From: Angiostrongylus vasorum
Lineage: Eukaryota; Nematoda; Chromadorea; Rhabditida; Metastrongylidae
Length of the DNA stretch: 64,000 nucleotides
Direction of reading: 5' to 3'
Assembly (NCBI GenBank): GCA_018806985.1
Contig: JADANN010000437.1
Span: 1,948,501-2,012,500 of the forward strand
A model generated the notes under the pieces. The model was not told the origin of the DNA. It searched no databases and was given only the letters and a program-made list of their open reading frames with translations. The number at the start of each line of letters is the position of its first letter. Within the stretch, counting starts at the first letter, position 1. Made by a program: the position numbers and the translations under genes. Below, one piece after another: positions 34,730-45,026 of this stretch.

Positions 34730-36136
34730 CGGTTTCTCTCGGGTGAACTTGATATACTCTAACTGTTCATTCAACAACTCGAAACATTTGTCCATTTCCT
34801 CTTGTGCTGAGCAAAAGACAAAACAGTCACCTATATATCCACAGTAGAGTAGCAGCCCAGATCGATCACCGCTGCTTCCACCTTAGACATAAACGCAATG
34901 GCAAGGCTTGGTGCCAGTCGTTGTCCCATTGCCAGCCCTTTTGTGCGTAATACCTCCCGGGACCATCTGAAGATTGAGCAGTTTAGGCACTCTTTTTAAG
35001 AGTGTCACCAACTGCTCTATCTTGAAGCCATACACGTTTATTTCTCCTTCGTGTTGCATCATGAGTTCGAATATGGCTTGCATTGCGGAGTCATTCGACA
35101 CGTTTGTATAAAGGGTGCTAACGTCGAAGAACTCCATCACGTATGCGCTGTTGGGCTACACAGTACGTGACGATCTAGGAATATTTGGGTGTTCGTTAGA
35201 TGGGCTGGAATGTACTTCAACAACTGGGTAAGTATTAGGGTTATTAACCACGTTATCCTATCCGTTGGCCCGTCTACACAGCTAATGATTGGTCTAACCT
35301 TAAACAATGATGGATCGGTTGACGCAAGATCATCGCTGGATACTAGCTTATGTTTTTTTATAAGCAAGTACAAGACGGGACATATTGGTAACTCAACTTT
35401 TGAGAGATATCTGATGGTTTTAACCCAGCCGCTCTTGCCATTTTAAGCCATTCGTTGTTTAACTTTCGGTGTTGACTTTTAAATTCCTTCTCAGACGATG
35501 GACCATGAAGGGAAGCATCTTCAAGGTGCTTTTCCGTTATCTCAACATCTATGTGATGGGAAATTACAACGAACTCTCCACGCTTATTACTAACCGATAG
35601 TCTTATGTTTTTCGATTTTATCGGCTCTCGTACCTCCCGCGTGCCACGTTTTTGCATTTCGGTGAGGTTAGAGCAGTATCTCTTTGCACGATAGCCATAA
35701 AGGACCTTTAAAAGTTTCATTCGTAAAGCTCCGAAATTTAACGTCAACTTCATTATTGGGCTCTTGTTGTCTCAAAGAACGGTTGAGGGAAATGGTGGTG
35801 CTGGTAGTGCCTTTACTTGTTGTTGTTCGTGCCTATTAAGCGCTTCATCCCTAGGTTTTTGCGGAGTCTGTCTTGAAGTTCATGTAAACTACATGCGACC
35901 CTACGCAAGGCTACCTTAGTTATGGGTTCAGATGGTGAGAAACTCGGTCCCAATTCTAATAATGAGCGCGCACCGTCAGGGAGAGTCATGCCTCCTAACA
36001 CGGTTGGCCTTGAATTTTCTTTTGTACATAATTTATCCCTACTGTGACTCGTTTGATGTTTGTTGGCTGTGTTTCTGTATGCTTTTGAAGCCGTGTTATG
36101 CGATTTACTCAAAAGGTCTTCGAATTTTCTCTGCAA
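34730..36136 (-). pseudogene. Penelope-like reverse transcriptase remnant (P2)
   Basis: An N-terminal block (36136-35813) contains GGMTLPDGARSLLELGPSFS, typical of PLE proteins upstream of RT. Next come EPIKSKNIRLSVSNKRGEFV (35753-35358), YLLIKKHKL with VRPIISCVDGPTDR (35373-35137), and motif A (FFDVSTLYTNV, 35140 downward). The motif B region is frameshifted. The active-site box reads YIGD near 34827-34838, the same Asp-to-Gly change as P1. Multiple frameshifts make it non-functional. Confidence 0.85.
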
Positions 36137-36524
36137 TGTTACTTTAGCATTAGACCTAATAGAATCTCACATCAACACTGACCCACCCACTATTCTCCTC
36201 CAGAGGCCGTCATCCAAAAACTGAGCAAAATAGTTTTCCTTCTTCTCGCACTTCTTCCACTTGGCGAACATCTGATTTTGTTTGCTTCGTAGACAGGTGC
36301 ATAGTACTTTCAATTCGATGTCCAGTACTCTGTGGCTATCCTTTGGCAGTCCGCATATTTCGTGTAGTCGTTTTCGTTTTATGAATTTTGGAACGACTTG
36401 GTGTTTCAGACAGCGGCGGAGAAAGTGTATCGCCCTGTCGAGCTAAGACGATCTTTTGTCTAAGCGATAGCGCTTCTTTTACAAGTCGGAAGTATCTTGC
36501 TGGTACATCCTGTAGTAACTCGTC

Positions 36525-37410
36525 TTAGCTCGGCAGTCAATACACTTTCTCCGCCGCTGTCTGAAACACCAAGTCGTTCCAAAATTCATAAAACGAAAAC
36601 GACTACACGAAATATGAGGACTGCCAAAGGATAGCCACAGAGTACTGGACATCGAATTGAAAGTACTACGCACCTGTCTACGAAGCAAACAAAAATCAGA
36701 TGTTCGCCAAGTGGAAGAAGTGCGAGACGAAGGAAAACTTTTGTGCTCAGTATTTGGAGGACCGCCTCTGGAGGAGAATAGTGGGTAGGTCATTGTTGAT
36801 TTGCAACTCTATTAGGTCTAATGCTAAAGTAATTTTGCGGAGAAAATTCGAAGACCTTTTGAGTAAATCGCATAACACGGCCTCAAAAGCGCACAGAAAT
36901 ACCGCTAACGAACATCAAACAGGTCACAGTAGGAAAAAATAATGTGCAAGAAAAATCCAAGGCTAACCGTGTTAGGAGGCATGACTCTCCCCTGACGGTG
37001 CGCGCTCGTTATTAGAATTGGGACCGAGTTTCTCACCATCTGAACCCATTTCTAAGGTAACCTTGCGTAGGGTCGCATGTAGTTTACATGAACTTCAAGG
37101 TAGACTCCGCAAAAAAGCTAGAGATGAAACGCAAAATAGGCGCGAACAAAAAGTGGGGGCCCTACCAATAGCACCATTTCCTCAGCCGTTCTTTAGACAA
37201 CAAGAGCCCAGTAATGAAGTTGATGTTAAATTTCGGATGTTTACAAATGAAACTTTCAAAGTCCTTAGTCACTATCGCGCGAAAAGATACAGCTCAAACC
37301 TCACTGCAGTGCAAAAACGTGGTATGCGGAGGTACGAAAGCCGATAAGATCGAAAAACATAAGACTGTCGGTTAGTGACAAAGGTGGAGAGTTCGTTGTA
37401 ATTTTCCATC
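36525..37410 (+). mobile_element. Penelope-like element P2b, 5' fragment
   Basis: Plus-strand copy of the PLE 5' leader and N-terminal region (frames 36700-36939 and 37018-37344), including the GPSFSPSEPISKV and SLHELQxRLRK phrases. It stops within the NKxGEFVVI segment, where repeat C begins. It is the inverted counterpart of 35355-36470 and forms the other arm of a head-to-head pair. Confidence 0.82.
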
Positions 37411-37414
37411 ACTT

Positions 37415-37640
37415 AGGTTTAGGATCCACCATTGTCTCGCGTGGTGACCAATCTCCCTCTGATCCACAAAGTTGGGCGGCTGCCTGTGGGATGTGACGAA
37501 CCAAGGCAGACTTTGGCCAGTCTGACCTCGGGATTCCAGGTAACCACAATGTATAGGCCAGCAAAACTCTAAAAAATAAATACGGAAATTGTGCTGGGGC
37601 CCGCATTACCAGCGAAAATAGGCCATACAAGCAAGTACAA
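37415..37640 (-). repeat. Interspersed repeat C, partial reverse copy
   Basis: On the minus strand it has a GAGGTCAGACTGGCCAAAGT core and TCCACAGGCAGC-like and GGATCCACCA blocks shared with 13260-13645 and 57855-58250. It abuts P2b directly, so one truncates the other. Confidence 0.6.
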
Positions 37641-37644
37641 GTAA

Positions 37645-38030
37645 GTAAGAAAACAGTTTACCGTATCCACTGTCTAACTTTAACTGTCGGTCAAATATAC
37701 TTCATATATTTCATGTTATTGCATTTGCTTTTCTTTTAATGTTGTTGCATGCGTCTGTGTTCAAGGATCCGCTAGTTTTTACTCTGCATTGTGAAACATC
37801 CTCTAAATTCAGCAGGTCACTACGAACTAATCTGGATATCTCTAGTATGCGAATTGATATTACAATTAGCGATGTATCCATTACCGTCTTCGCAGTTCTT
37901 TTTCACGATGTGAACGCACATTTTCATTTACAATAAACGGAAACTTATTTTTTTATCACCTATCTTGCCACGTATTTTTTGAAAAGCATTGTTAATTTCC
38001 GGCGTTATTTCTTCTCTGCAGCCAAAATAC
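37645..38030 (-). repeat. Diverged PLE-like 3' coding fragment
   Basis: About 0.38 kb resembling 55015-55340 at perhaps 70% identity. On the minus strand a phrase NNIKRKAxAIT resembles the C-terminal NRREECLIITRD of the PLE GIY-YIG region. Assignment to PLE rests on this short similarity only. Confidence 0.4.
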
Positions 38031-38120
38031 TTAGTTTTAATAACAACGTAGGAATATTCTAGATTTAATAAATGCTATGTGATTGAGCCGAGACGAGGCT
38101 GGTATAACAACTCATATTCT

Positions 38121-38149
38121 GCTGACGTTTCGACATCCGTTTTCATTAG
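38121..38149 (-). ncRNA. Hammerhead-like core at PUF unit 1 start
   Basis: On the minus strand CTAATGA, about 10 nt, then CGAAACGTCAGC. The GAAACGTCAGC half matches PLE P2 exactly. The CTGANGA half has a G-to-A change at its third base, so activity is unlikely. Confidence 0.35.
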
Positions 38150-38387
38150 AGTCACATTGATCCGATTCGATAGTCCAGAGCAGGTCGTTATGGTGGTGTT
38201 CGCGATGTCGGTTGTTCGTTGTTGCGTCGAGTCGACTCCAGTGCACAGAACACCGCTCGATGGGGAGCTTCATTCGGATTATTCGACGATAGTCTACAGT
38301 ATCACACCAGAACTTACGATGTCTGTTTCAACATCACTCAAAGGCATTCAAGCTGTTATTGGTCCAGTTCTACCTGCTGATTCCAAT

Positions 38388-38600
38388 TTATTCTTATTCG
38401 AATTCTTTAATCTAGAATTCTATTCCTATTCCAATGCTGTTAAATATTCTATTATTTTAATAAAATTCTATCTCTATTTCAGCTTTCTGATCTAAGAATC
38501 CTCGTATTCTATGCTATTCCTGTTCTTATTCTGTAATCTATTCCTATTATCTCCCTATTCTAACCTATTCGTATTCTAACTCTGCAGTCTATTCTTGTAC
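38388..38600. repeat. TATTC-rich low-complexity tract, unit 1
   Basis: Degenerate repeats of TATTC and ATTCTATTCC over about 0.2 kb. The same tract recurs at 40712-40925 in unit 2. Confidence 0.8.
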
Positions 38601-38627
38601 TATTTTTTAATTTACTCTTAAAATTCA

Positions 38628-39003
38628 TATCCTTTATCAATAACCAACTTAACTGAGACCCAAAGAGAAACTGCTAAGGCTTTGGCGTTTAATTACCCAC
38701 AAGTCTAGGCTAACGCTGAGGTTAACTTTATCAGTAACCAAATTAATTGAGACTGCAAGAGAAACTGCTAAAGCTCTGGCGTTTAATTACCCACAAGTCT
38801 AGGCTAACGCTGAGGTTAACTTTATCAGTAACCAAATTAATTGAGACTGCAAGAGAAACTGCTAAAGCTCTGGCGTTTAATTACCCACAAGTCTAGGCTA
38901 ACGCTGAGGTTAACTTTATCAGTAACCAAATTAATTGAGACCCAAAGAGAAGCTGCTAAGTATTTGGCGTTTAATTACCCACAAGTCTTGGCTAACTCCG
39001 AGA
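38628..39003 (+). repeat. 94-bp tandem repeat, four copies
   Basis: Units start at 38628, 38722, 38816 and 38910. The two middle units are identical. Each has TTTATCARTAACCAA, GAGAAACTGCTAA and GTTTAATTACCCACAAGTCT. The array ends at GAGATTTGAAACAAAG, directly before the PUF fragment. The matching array in unit 2 has only two copies. Confidence 0.93.
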
Positions 39004-39004
39004 T

Positions 39005-39271
39005 TTGAAACAAAGTTACCTTTTGGATGACTTCCACAACAACCGAACTCCTCACCTTCAAATAGCCGATATTCTATCGCATGTAGTGGGATATGCTAAG
39101 GATCAACGCGGATCTCGATCTATCCAACAAAAACTTGAGCGTGCATCAGCAAAGGAGAAGCAAGTGTTTTTCAATGAAGTTTTCACTAATGCCCAAATTC
39201 TATTGATAGATATGTTTGGTAATTGTGTGGTTCAGAAGTTTCTCGAATATGGAACTCCAAAACCTCTCTGA
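39005..39271 (+). pseudogene. PUF (Pumilio) RNA-binding domain fragment, copy 1
   Basis: About 88 residues covering the first two Pumilio repeats without introns. They read SYLLDDFHNNRTPHLQIADI, then a HVVGYAKDQRGSRSIQQKLE phrase and DMFGNCVVQKFLEYGTPKPL. A full PUF domain has eight repeats, and everything after repeat 2 is absent. QRGSRSIQQ and GNCVVQ match RNA-contact helices of repeats 1 and 2 (the usual cores are SRFIQ and NYVIQ-like). PUF proteins bind 3' UTRs and repress mRNAs; this truncated fragment probably cannot. There is no ATG in context, so I treat it as a captured or duplicated gene piece. Confidence 0.83.
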
Positions 39272-40262
39272 AAGGAGGCGTTATGAATCCTGCGCTCATC
39301 AGAGCGCGCAAATTGAACATTGGCAGGTGTAGACTTCTAATTTTATACCACTTCAGGTATCATGTGAAAGGAAAAGGTTAGTGGCATGTGTTTTTGTATG
39401 AATGGCATCTTGTCCTTCAACATAGGACATCAATTCTCCAAAAGGACATGGAATGATCCTATTATTAGCGAAATTGGAAAAACTGTAAAGCAGCTTCAGC
39501 TGATAGAAGAGTAAAAGTAATCTGCTTTACGCATCTCGTCAGTTTTCAGTACTGCATGATTTTTTTGCGTTTTGCTATATGCTGCAGTCGACTGGATCCG
39601 AACGCATGCCACATGTCACATTCCTGCTTTCTTTATTTCTGGATACACCATTTGGAACATCCAGCTTTAGAGATTCTTAAAACATTGCTGTTTTAGCATT
39701 CTTTTAGTGTACAGAAACAGTTATGTGATTGTGGTGACCCTCATGACGCCTCTATACGGCAGTGTTATAGGTTCACGTAATTATTCCACTGTGTAAAAGA
39801 GGCATAGAATAACCGAGTATTTTCTTTACTCGGGACATTTGTTTAACCTCTTATTCCAAAAGGCTTATTATTACTTGTTAATCACTACACAGTTCGGGCT
39901 CTGAATAGTAATTGAAGCGTCCAAAAGCTGTTAGCCGAAAAAAGTTTTATTCAATCTTGTGTTTGCTTAATAATCGAACAGATGAGAACCAGCGCCACTG
40001 AGATCATAAACGTAGAGTTCCGTATTAGAATTGTGCTTCATTGTTCTTATAATGTAATTTTTAGAGACACGCAAACTCTAAGATGGTTATGATATGGAAA
40101 TCACGTCAAGTTATAGGAGAGCCAAGAGCTTTACGCATTACCGGTGATACCGAAAATATGCGCCCACGCCGTGGCGTTTGGCGCCAATGAATCAAATGAT
40201 ATGGTTTACTCCACAACCAGATTGACATAAATTTCTAGAATCCCAGTCGTTGGTCAGAGTAA
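39272..40262. other. 3' part of PUF unit 1, non-coding
   Basis: Homologous to about 43150-44150 of unit 2. No frame or RNA is recognised. Confidence 0.6.
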
Positions 40263-40711
40263 TGCGAAGAGGTCCAAGCGTTAGCCGTGTTGCATAGTTG
40301 TTGCATAGTTTTGCTCATGATCGCTTCTCTTTATATTATTATTCAGCTGGAGTTTCAATTATGGCGCTTGAAGATAGCCGTGCTATGTTCAAATGTGGAC
40401 GTGGTGATAAACGAACGCGGTGTGGCTCCCGTAACTCTGGGACGTGCACTGCAGTGCAATCCAAGGAACTTGAGCCGCATTGATCCAAGTCGATAGCCCA
40501 GAGCAGGTCGTTATGGTGGTGTTCGCGATGTCGGTTGTTCGTTGTTGCGACGAGTCGACTCCAGTGCACAGAACACCGCTCGATGGGGAGCTTCATTCGG
40601 ATTATTCGACGATAGTCTTCAGTATCACACCAGAACTTACGATGTCTGTTGCAACTTCACTCAAAGACGTTGAAGCAGTTATTCGTCCATTTCTACCTGC
40701 TGATTCCAATT

Positions 40712-40925
40712 TATTCCTGTACAAATTCTTTATTCTAGAATTCTATTTCTATTCCAGTGCTGTTAAATTCTAATAAAATTCTATCCCTATTTTAACTCTG
40801 TGATCTACTATTCCTCATATTCTAAGCTATTCCTACTTTTATTCTCTAATGTATTGTTGTTATCTCCCTATTCTAACCTATTCGTATTCTAACTCTGCAA
40901 TCTATTCTTGTACTATTTTTAATTT
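40712..40925. repeat. TATTC-rich low-complexity tract, unit 2
   Basis: Counterpart of 38388-38600 with small differences. Confidence 0.75.
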
Positions 40926-40939
40926 ACTCTTAAAATTCG

Positions 40940-41126
40940 TAACATTTATCAATAACCAACTTAACTGAGACCCAAAGAGAAATTGCTAAGCCTTTGGCGT
41001 TTAATTACCTACACGTCTTGGCTAACTCTGAGGTTAACTTTATCAGTAAGCAAATTAATTGAGGCCCAAAGAGAAACTGCTGGGCCTTTGGCGTTTAATT
41101 ATCCACAGGCGTTGGCTAAATTCGAG
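40940..41126 (+). repeat. 94-bp tandem repeat, two copies
   Basis: Copies start at 40940 and 41034, homologous to the four-copy array at 38628. They are more diverged from one another than the unit 1 copies. Confidence 0.9.
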
Positions 41127-41195
41127 ATTTGAAACAAGACAGAAAAAAATCAAAATGAATGAACAAGTTCAATTTACTAGGGGATCGAGGGGATC

Positions 41196-41862
41196 ATGGC
41201 GACTGTGGACGCTTTTTCTCTGGAGGATATGAGGACCCTGATGAAAGAAATTAAATTGAAAAGAACTTCTCTTTTGATGGATTTGACCTTAAAACCTTCT
41301 TTAGAGCTCCAAAATTAAAAACTGTGGCTTCTAGTATGACTGAATTTGTTAAGGATATGACCATCCTCGTCTTCATATTCCTCCACGGGGCGATGATATA
41401 GAACAAATCATTTCAAAATCAAGCTCAGCCGCACGTCAGTATCTAAATTTTCTGAAAAATGGTCTTTCTCTTGTAAAAGATCCAAATACGGCTACAGGTG
41501 GCAGGCAAAGTGCAGTAACCTTGCACAGGATTGCTGCTGTTTTCGCGTCTCTAGTTAAGAAAATTTTGATGGAAAAACTGCCTTTAATGGCCATTAGAAT
41601 TTGTGATGGATACAAACTACATATCTAGGCAGCGGGGGAGGGCTTATGAGCATCATGACGCTGGCATCTGAGTTTAAATGTCAGGCGGCCAGCATGAGGG
41701 CAATGTTATACATATGTGATATTGGATTCTACTCATTTTTACATTCTCAAAACCCCAATTTATTGGATTCAAATGGGCAGACTGTTTTAAATATTTTGAA
41801 CTCCTCATTCAATAGTGACTTTATGAAGGCTCAAGCCCGTCGTCATGCCCTATGGAACTTCT
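41196..41862 (+). pseudogene. Broken coding segment of unknown family upstream of PUF copy 2
   Basis: Consecutive open pieces in different frames look protein-like. They are MATVDAFSLEDMRTLMKEIK (about 41198), then DDIEQIISKSSSAARQYLNF and SAVTLHRIAAVFASLVKKIL (about 41390-41600), then a 72-codon frame (41646-41861). I recognise no domain. They may represent the N-terminal part of the same PUF-type protein or a different fused gene. The segment is absent from unit 1. Confidence 0.4.
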
Positions 41863-41908
41863 AAGGATCCTGAAACGTTGAAGGTTTTTCGCTGGTGGAA
41901 TTCCAGCA

Positions 41909-42400
41909 ATGAGGGACCACCCACATCTGGATCATCCAGGAGTGAGTGTTCAAGGATATAACAATCCAGGAATGTCAATGCTCAGCGCACCACAACATTC
42001 GTCGAATATTAATGACTTTGGTGGTTGTCAGGGCAGACGTCGAACTGACAACAACAGTTTGAGGGAGCCAAACTGGAGTTACCTTTTGGATGAGTTCCGC
42101 AACGACCGAACTCCTCACCTTCGAATAGCCGATGTTCTGTCATATGAACTGCAATATGCTATATATCAAAATGGATCTCGAATTATCGAACAAAAACTTG
42201 AGCGTGAATCAACGAAAGGGAAGCAAATGCTTTTCGATGAAGTTCTCATTAATGCTCGCATTCTAATAATTGATGTCTTTGATAATCATGTGGTTCAGGA
42301 GTTTTTCGAATATGGAACTCTAGAATAGAAAGCTGCTCTTGGCCGCTGTCTGAGAACAGATGTTATGCGTCTCGCTATAACGATTGGTGTTTAATAGAAA
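41909..42400 (+). pseudogene. PUF (Pumilio) RNA-binding domain fragment, copy 2
   Basis: Begins with a low-complexity lead (GYNNPGMSMLSAPQHSSNIN) like the region before other PUF domains. It continues with SYLLDEFRNDRTPHLRIADV, repeats 1 and 2 (NGSRIIEQKLE, DNHVVQEFFEYGT), an in-frame TAG at 42326-42328, and the start of repeat 3 (KAALGRCLRTDVMRLAIT). RNA-contact residues differ from copy 1 (SRIIE, NHVVQE), so the two copies have decayed independently. The absence of introns across three repeats suggests a processed or exon-derived origin. Confidence 0.85.
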
Positions 42401-44190
42401 AGTTAAGTTCTCCGTTTCTATATGTTCTTATTCGACGGTCGCCGAATCAGCGATGACGATACGCCAAACACGCTACACATGGAGGATGATGATATCATTC
42501 AGGTGACCTTATTATACAGAGTGGTTTTTTTCTCAACATAGAAACGGACTTTACTAACTCCTTATTAGATACATGATGAAAAGCGTTTGACTAATTTTTT
42601 ACATGGCCTGTTATCACATCTACTGTGCGAATCCTAGCACTTCTTCTATTCGATTCGTTTTCCTCGCCTTCATGCTGACAATAGTCCTCGAACATTTCGC
42701 GTGTTATTTCAGCTCTTGCTTGAGGGTTTTGGAATAAATTCCCCTTGCAGTTTTGGAGATAGTGAAGTTAAGACATTTCCACGTGGAATGGAGGACAGCG
42801 TTGGGGCGGCGATCGAACTAGCGCCTTTGCTTCCTATTCGATGGAATCACTAAGCACTGCCTTATCCTCGTCCCAGACTATTTTTAAAAATCTTTTGCAT
42901 ATATATTTTCAAAGTATCATTGTTGGTCGAAGTTTATGTTTCCAAACGTAAAAGGCAGAACATGCGGGAAACCCTATTTTTACTCTTGGACCACATACAC
43001 AAAGTGATTCATTTACGTCGGCTGACCGTCTTCAGAACTGGTGCCGGTTCCAGCATAATTTCCATTTGTTTCTCTCTTGTAGTGTTAGCCAGCTTCGAAG
43101 ATGCTGACGTTTGCCAGGCCCATTCCGAGTTTCTAAAACCATGCGCCAATGCCAATGCTTGACACATAATATTGGTAGTTTGGGACAAACAATAAAGCAG
43201 CTGCAGGTGATAAGAAGACAGAGGTAATCTCTTTTATTGGTATTGACACTTTTTAGTATTGTGTCATTTGTTTTGAGAAGCTTAGCCCTTTTCAAGAAGG
43301 AAGGGATTTCGGTGTTCTGAAAACGATAAAAGCAGGGTTATAGCCCACGTTGGGACTTAGGAGTATAGGCAGCGCTCTCTCTGTGAACAAAACATTTCAG
43401 TTCTGCCAGATTTGAGAGTTGGTTGGATCCGAACGCATGCCACACGCCGCGTTCAGGTTTTCTTTATCTCCGGATACACTATTTAGAACATCCAGGTTTA
43501 AAGGTTGATAAAATATTGCTATTTTAGTATCGTTTCAGTGTACAGAATCCGCTATGTGATAGTGGTTATCCACATGACGCCTCTATCGGACAGTGTTATA
43601 GGTTTATGTAATTATTCCATTGGCCCAAGAGAGGCACAAAATAACCGAGTATTTTCCTTACTCGGAACACTAACTTAACCCCTTATGCGGAAAAACTTGT
43701 TATTACTTATTTCCACTAATCACTACACAGTTTGCACTGAATGGTAATTGACCCGTCCAGAAGATCTTAACCGAAAGGAGTATTCATCAACCCCGTGTTT
43801 GCCCAATAACCGAAGAAGGTATGCCTTTAAGATTTATTGTCTTCTTGTTTATATCTTCTTCGTTTCAGATGAGATCCATTGCCGCTGAAATTGCAAACGT
43901 ATAGTTTCGTATTAGAATTGTGTTCTCATTGTCATCATAATGTAGGACTGTTTAGAGACACGAGAACTATAGGATGGTAATGATACAGGAATCACATGCA
44001 GTTATGTGAGCCTTCGCGCATTACTGGTGTTACTGGAAGTATGCTCCCACACTATGGCTCTTGCTGCCGATTAATAAAGTGATATGGTTTACTCTACAGA
44101 GTCACTGAGATCAATATTTCCGAATCGACTCTCCTTTGACCTCTGTATGATCAACATGTATTCTTCCATTGGTAAGCTAACACGTGTTTG
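42401..44190. other. 3' part of PUF unit 2, non-coding
   Basis: From about 43400 it matches 39581-40260 of unit 1 (GGATCCGAACGCATGCCACA, ATGACGCCTCTATCGG). 42400-43400 contains no recognisable gene; a weak resemblance to repeat C occurs near 43040. Confidence 0.55.
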
Positions 44191-44206
44191 ATATACAACT
44201 TTATTC

Positions 44207-44238
44207 GACTAACATTTCGATATCTTGGTCTTCTTCAG
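44207..44238 (-). ncRNA. Hammerhead-like ribozyme core (minus)
   Basis: On the minus strand CTGAAGA, an AGACCAAGATAT spacer, then CGAAATGTTAGTCGAATAAAG. It keeps CTGANGA and GAAA, and the GAATAAAG downstream flank seen after PLE cores. The stem II pairing is weak. Confidence 0.42.
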
Positions 44239-44261
44239 AGCCAATGAACTGATTCGATAGC

Positions 44262-44287
44262 CTGAGGAAGGTGAAGAAGTTGAAACG
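44262..44287 (+). ncRNA. Hammerhead-like ribozyme core (plus)
   Basis: CTGAGGA, AGGTGAAGAAGTT, then GAAACGATG and GGCCGAATAAAG. It lies about 25 bp from the minus-strand core and points the other way, as at a PLE or PUF-unit boundary. CTGANGA and GAAAC are intact; the hairpin is imperfect. Confidence 0.42.
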
Positions 44288-44673
44288 ATGGCCGAATAAA
44301 GTTATTGAAGCAGCGAAGCGGTTAGTGGCAGCCTTAATACCTCGTGATGTTAATGCAGTGATATCACATCAATGCTCCGAACAGTTCGTCGCTAAATGGG
44401 TGGTAGACTTGGTAGATTGTTGCATAGCTGTCACATCGTTTTCTTCGTCATCGATTTTCTTTGTGTTGTTAACCATCTGACGTTTCAACTATGGAAATTC
44501 CAGATAGCGCTACGAAACTGAGGTTATAAGCTGAGATCTTCTTACTCGCTTGCAATGGGTGGCGGAAAATCACTGTTGAAGTGTTCTGAAGATAGGTTGT
44601 CCTTAGATTGAACGTATGTGCTGGATACGTTTTAGTCAAATTCAACTTAAAAAACATCTTAGTAGTTCTGTTT

Positions 44674-44935
44674 TTGACAACCGATGGGAAAGAGCCGTTA
44701 GTGAACTAGATTCTTCGGGATGTTAAACGCACTGCAGGAAGCCCGCCAACCAGATGGTCAGTGTTTTTCACGAAAAGCCTAGAAGAAAGATATGTTGCTC
44801 GACGAGTCCCTAGAGCGTACAGAACCCACCCACTGGGCTACTCTTACACGCGACAAGGAAAAATGGAAGATTTACTGGCGCCCACTTGAGTCAGTCGACG
44901 ATCAACGGGATTGTAGGTGATACAGGTGATACAGT
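44674..44935 (+). mobile_element. RTE-clade retrotransposon, 3' end only (copy D)
   Basis: Matches the last about 250 bp of RTE copies A and C, including DNRW...AVSxxIxRDVKRTAG-like coding and LGYSYTRQGKMEDLLAPT in another frame. The tail GGTGATACAGGTGATACAG is the short tandem terminus typical of RTE elements. Loss of everything upstream is the usual 5' truncation of non-LTR elements. Confidence 0.8.
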
Positions 44936-45026
44936 TCTGTTTTTCTCCTTTTCTTTCACGAATTTTTTGTGGTATGTTGTTGGTGTTACTAAGTGATTTA
45001 TTCTATCATTGCGTTTCTTTGCACAG

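Larger units (their letters stand above)
33549..36470 (-). mobile_element. Penelope-like element P2
   Basis: Minus-strand PLE more complete at its 5' side than P1. The order (descending) is the 5' leader, N-terminal region, RT, linker, GIY-YIG, 3' UTR and the terminus TTGATCAATGCCGAGGTTAA near 33555-33577. Compared with P1, about 390 nt between the hammerhead-like core and the terminus are deleted. It has no inverted left arm of the P1 type. Instead it meets another PLE head to head at about 36480-36525. It is degenerate throughout. Confidence 0.85.
38092..40262 (+). repeat. PUF-fragment tandem unit 1
   Basis: Shares several blocks in the same order with 40265-44190. These are the 0.19-kb block starting CCAGAGCAGGTCGTTATGGT (38170), a TATTC-rich tract, the 94-bp tandem array, the PUF fragment, and a 3' region that includes GGATCCGAACGCATGCCACA and ATGACGCCTCTAT. 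The unit lacks about 0.93 kb that is present in unit 2 (41127-42060). Confidence 0.82.
40265..44190 (+). repeat. PUF-fragment tandem unit 2
   Basis: Second copy of the unit. It starts with a TTGCATAGTT...CAGCTGGAGTTTCAATTATG stretch that is itself echoed at 44417-44520, hinting at the start of a third unit. It is longer than unit 1 because it keeps the region upstream of the PUF fragment and a longer 3' flank. Confidence 0.8.

Noticed and set aside
38628..39003. CRISPR-like array
   Set aside because: The 94-bp units are repeated in full with no unique spacers, and the context is eukaryotic.
39005..39271. Functional PUF protein
   Set aside because: Only two of the eight repeats are present, with no start context and stop codons right after.
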